In this document: in pieces, positions 62,859-64,000 of the stretch
Numbering within the stretch: the stretch's first letter is position 1
Layout: every line of letters starts with the position of its first letter
Origin: Thiosocius sp942490985
GTDB taxonomy: Bacteria > Pseudomonadota > Gammaproteobacteria > Chromatiales > Chromatiaceae
DNA length: 64,000 bases
Assembly: GCA_942490985.1 (NCBI GenBank)
Contig: CALNYW010000006.1
Coordinates: 62,001 to 126,000 of the forward strand
Reading direction: 5' to 3'
Position numbers and translations under genes: made by a program
The notes under the pieces: model-generated
Told to the model about the DNA's origin: nothing
The model's database searches: none
The model's input: only the letters and a program-made list of their open reading frames with translations

Positions 62859-63896
62859 ATGGCACAGCAGCAAGCTGCAGCGCAGGACGCGCAGGCGTTG
62901 AGGAATCTGACCGGGCTGGAACGATCCGCCCTTTTGATGCTTGGCCTTGGTGAGAAGCATGCGGCCGAGATACTTCGCCATATGGGACCGAAAGAAGTCC
63001 AGGAAATTGGCCTGGCAATGGCCAGCCTCAGTAACGTGACCAACTCCCAGATGGAGTTGGTGATGCAAAAGTTTGTTGATGCGATAGGCGAGCAGACATC
63101 GCTTGGCATGGGCTCTGATGAGTACATTCGCAACATGCTGACATCAGCGCTCGGCTCCGATAAGGCGGGCGGAATCATCGACCGTATTCTGCTCGGACGA
63201 AACAGCAAGGGCCTCGAGCAACTGAAGTGGATGGACGCCCGCGCGATCGCCGAGCTGATTCGCCTCGAACATCCCCAAATCATTGCAATCGTGTTGTCTT
63301 TCCTCGATCCGGATCAGGCCGCCGGTGTCATCAGTCAGTTCCCCGAAGCGGTACGTACCGATGTCATCATGCGGGTTGCGACGCTTGATGGCATTCAACC
63401 CGCCGCGCTCCAGGAGCTCGACGAAATCCTCGAAAAACAGTTTCATGGCGCCAGCAATGTCAAATCGTCATCGCTTGGCGGCGTCAAGAAGGCAGCGGAC
63501 ATCCTGAACTTTGTCGACGGCGCGGTGGAAAGCCAGGTGATCGAACAGATCAACGACTCGGACGAGGAACTGTCGCAACAGATCCAAGACAACATGTTCG
63601 TGTTCGAGAACCTGATCGACGTGGACGACCGGGGAATGCAGACCCTGCTCCGCGAAGTGTCCTCGGATCAGCTACTGTTGGCCTTGCGTGGTGCACCCGA
63701 GGGACTACGGGACAAGATCTTCAAGAATATGTCTTCGCGCGCGGCTGAAATGCTCAAAGATGATCTGGAGGCCGCGGCACCTGCCAAGCTCAGCGATGTC
63801 GAGGCCTCGCAGAAGGAGATCCTTACGGTGGCCCGCCGCCTGTCCGATGCCGGTGAGATCAATCTCGGTGGCGGCGGTGGCGACGAGTTCATCTAG
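62859..63896 (+). CDS. fliG: Flagellar motor switch protein FliG
   Basis: The 345-residue protein has the FliG N, middle and C domains, with EHPQIIAIVLSFLDPDQAA and LRGAPEGLRDKIFKNMSSRAAEMLKDDLE, which carries the motor charged residues. The start is the ATG at 62859, one base after the fliF stop. Length is typical. Confidence 0.96.
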   Translation: MAQQQAAAQDAQALRNLTGLERSALLMLGLGEKHAAEILRHMGPKEVQEIGLAMASLSNVTNSQMELVMQKFVDAIGEQTSLGMGSDEYIRNMLTSALGSDKAGGIIDRILLGRNSKGLEQLKWMDARAIAELIRLEHPQIIAIVLSFLDPDQAAGVISQFPEAVRTDVIMRVATLDGIQPAALQELDEILEKQFHGASNVKSSSLGGVKKAADILNFVDGAVESQVIEQINDSDEELSQQIQDNMFVFENLIDVDDRGMQTLLREVSSDQLLLALRGAPEGLRDKIFKNMSSRAAEMLKDDLEAAAPAKLSDVEASQKEILTVARRLSDAGEINLGGGGGDEFI

Positions 63897-63907
63897 GATC
63901 CCATGCC

Positions 63908-64000
63908 GTGGATAAACATCGTAAAACCGGTGTCGATGTCATCCGACAACAGACCGATAACGTGCGTCAGTGGCAACCACCGCACGTCCGCAACATTGGC
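63908..64000 (+). CDS. fliH: Flagellar assembly protein FliH, N-terminal part (cut by window edge)
   Basis: A frame opens at GTG 63908, 12 bases after the fliG stop, and runs to the window end. The 31 residues include VRQWQPPHV, a pattern seen near the FliH start, and the position after fliG matches the usual order. An ATG at 63903 in another frame is not favoured. Confidence 0.6.
   Translation, partial: MDKHRKTGVDVIRQQTDNVRQWQPPHVRNIG

Overview
This window comes from a flagellated, GC-rich gammaproteobacterium. Gene content and order suggest a Chromatiales-type or sulfur-oxidiser-related lineage, but no rRNA or marker was compared, so that placement is inference. The rnr-rlmB-rpsF-rpsR-DUF2232-rplI-dnaB-radA run and the fleQ-fleS-fleR-fliE-fliF-fliG-fliH run are typical gammaproteobacterial chromosome. 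No integrase, transposase, prophage module or CRISPR array was seen.

Layout. 1-17 kb: the 3' end of purA, a NYN-domain protein, fructose-1,6-bisphosphatase with a clear promoter and terminator, an orphan PAS histidine kinase, a LysR regulator divergent from an azoreductase/pirin pair, small envelope proteins, a fasciclin protein, a DMT exporter, an isochorismatase-type hydrolase, gpmI, a periplasmic HtrA-type protease, a small heat-shock protein with a ROSE-like RNA thermometer, and recQ. 17-25 kb is the least conserved part: a PilZ protein, a protein methyltransferase beside an RRM protein, a small zinc-ribbon protein, a Rap1a/Tai-like secreted protein, a LysE exporter, several unknown proteins and an orphan TetR-type operator. 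25-38 kb: an AddA/AddB-type helicase-nuclease pair, an ABC importer without a binding protein, an MltF-like transglycosylase with two solute-binding domains, then DsbA-like, MOSC and gamma-glutamylcyclotransferase-like genes. 38-46 kb: a candidate small RNA, a histidine phosphatase fused to a polytopic membrane domain, and a complete DSF quorum-sensing set (rpfF facing rpfC-rpfG). 46-56 kb: tRNA-Leu(CAG), then the conserved rnr to radA block, a second PilZ gene and a CorC/HlyC-family protein. 56-64 kb: the flagellar regulators fleQ and fleSR with sigma-54 promoters, then fliE, fliF, fliG and the start of fliH.

How the genes may work together (inference). RpfF should make a DSF-type fatty-acid signal, RpfC should sense it, and RpfG, a REC/HD-GYP phosphodiesterase, should lower cyclic di-GMP. 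The same window carries possible cyclic di-GMP readers: two PilZ proteins, and FleQ with its LFRS motif intact, placed just ahead of the flagellar operon. A cell-density signal that acts on motility is the simplest reading. The strongest new observations are the ROSE-like thermometer, the phosphatase-membrane fusion, the two-sensor MltF homologue, the candidate small RNA with a C-rich loop, and the orphan TetR-type operator.
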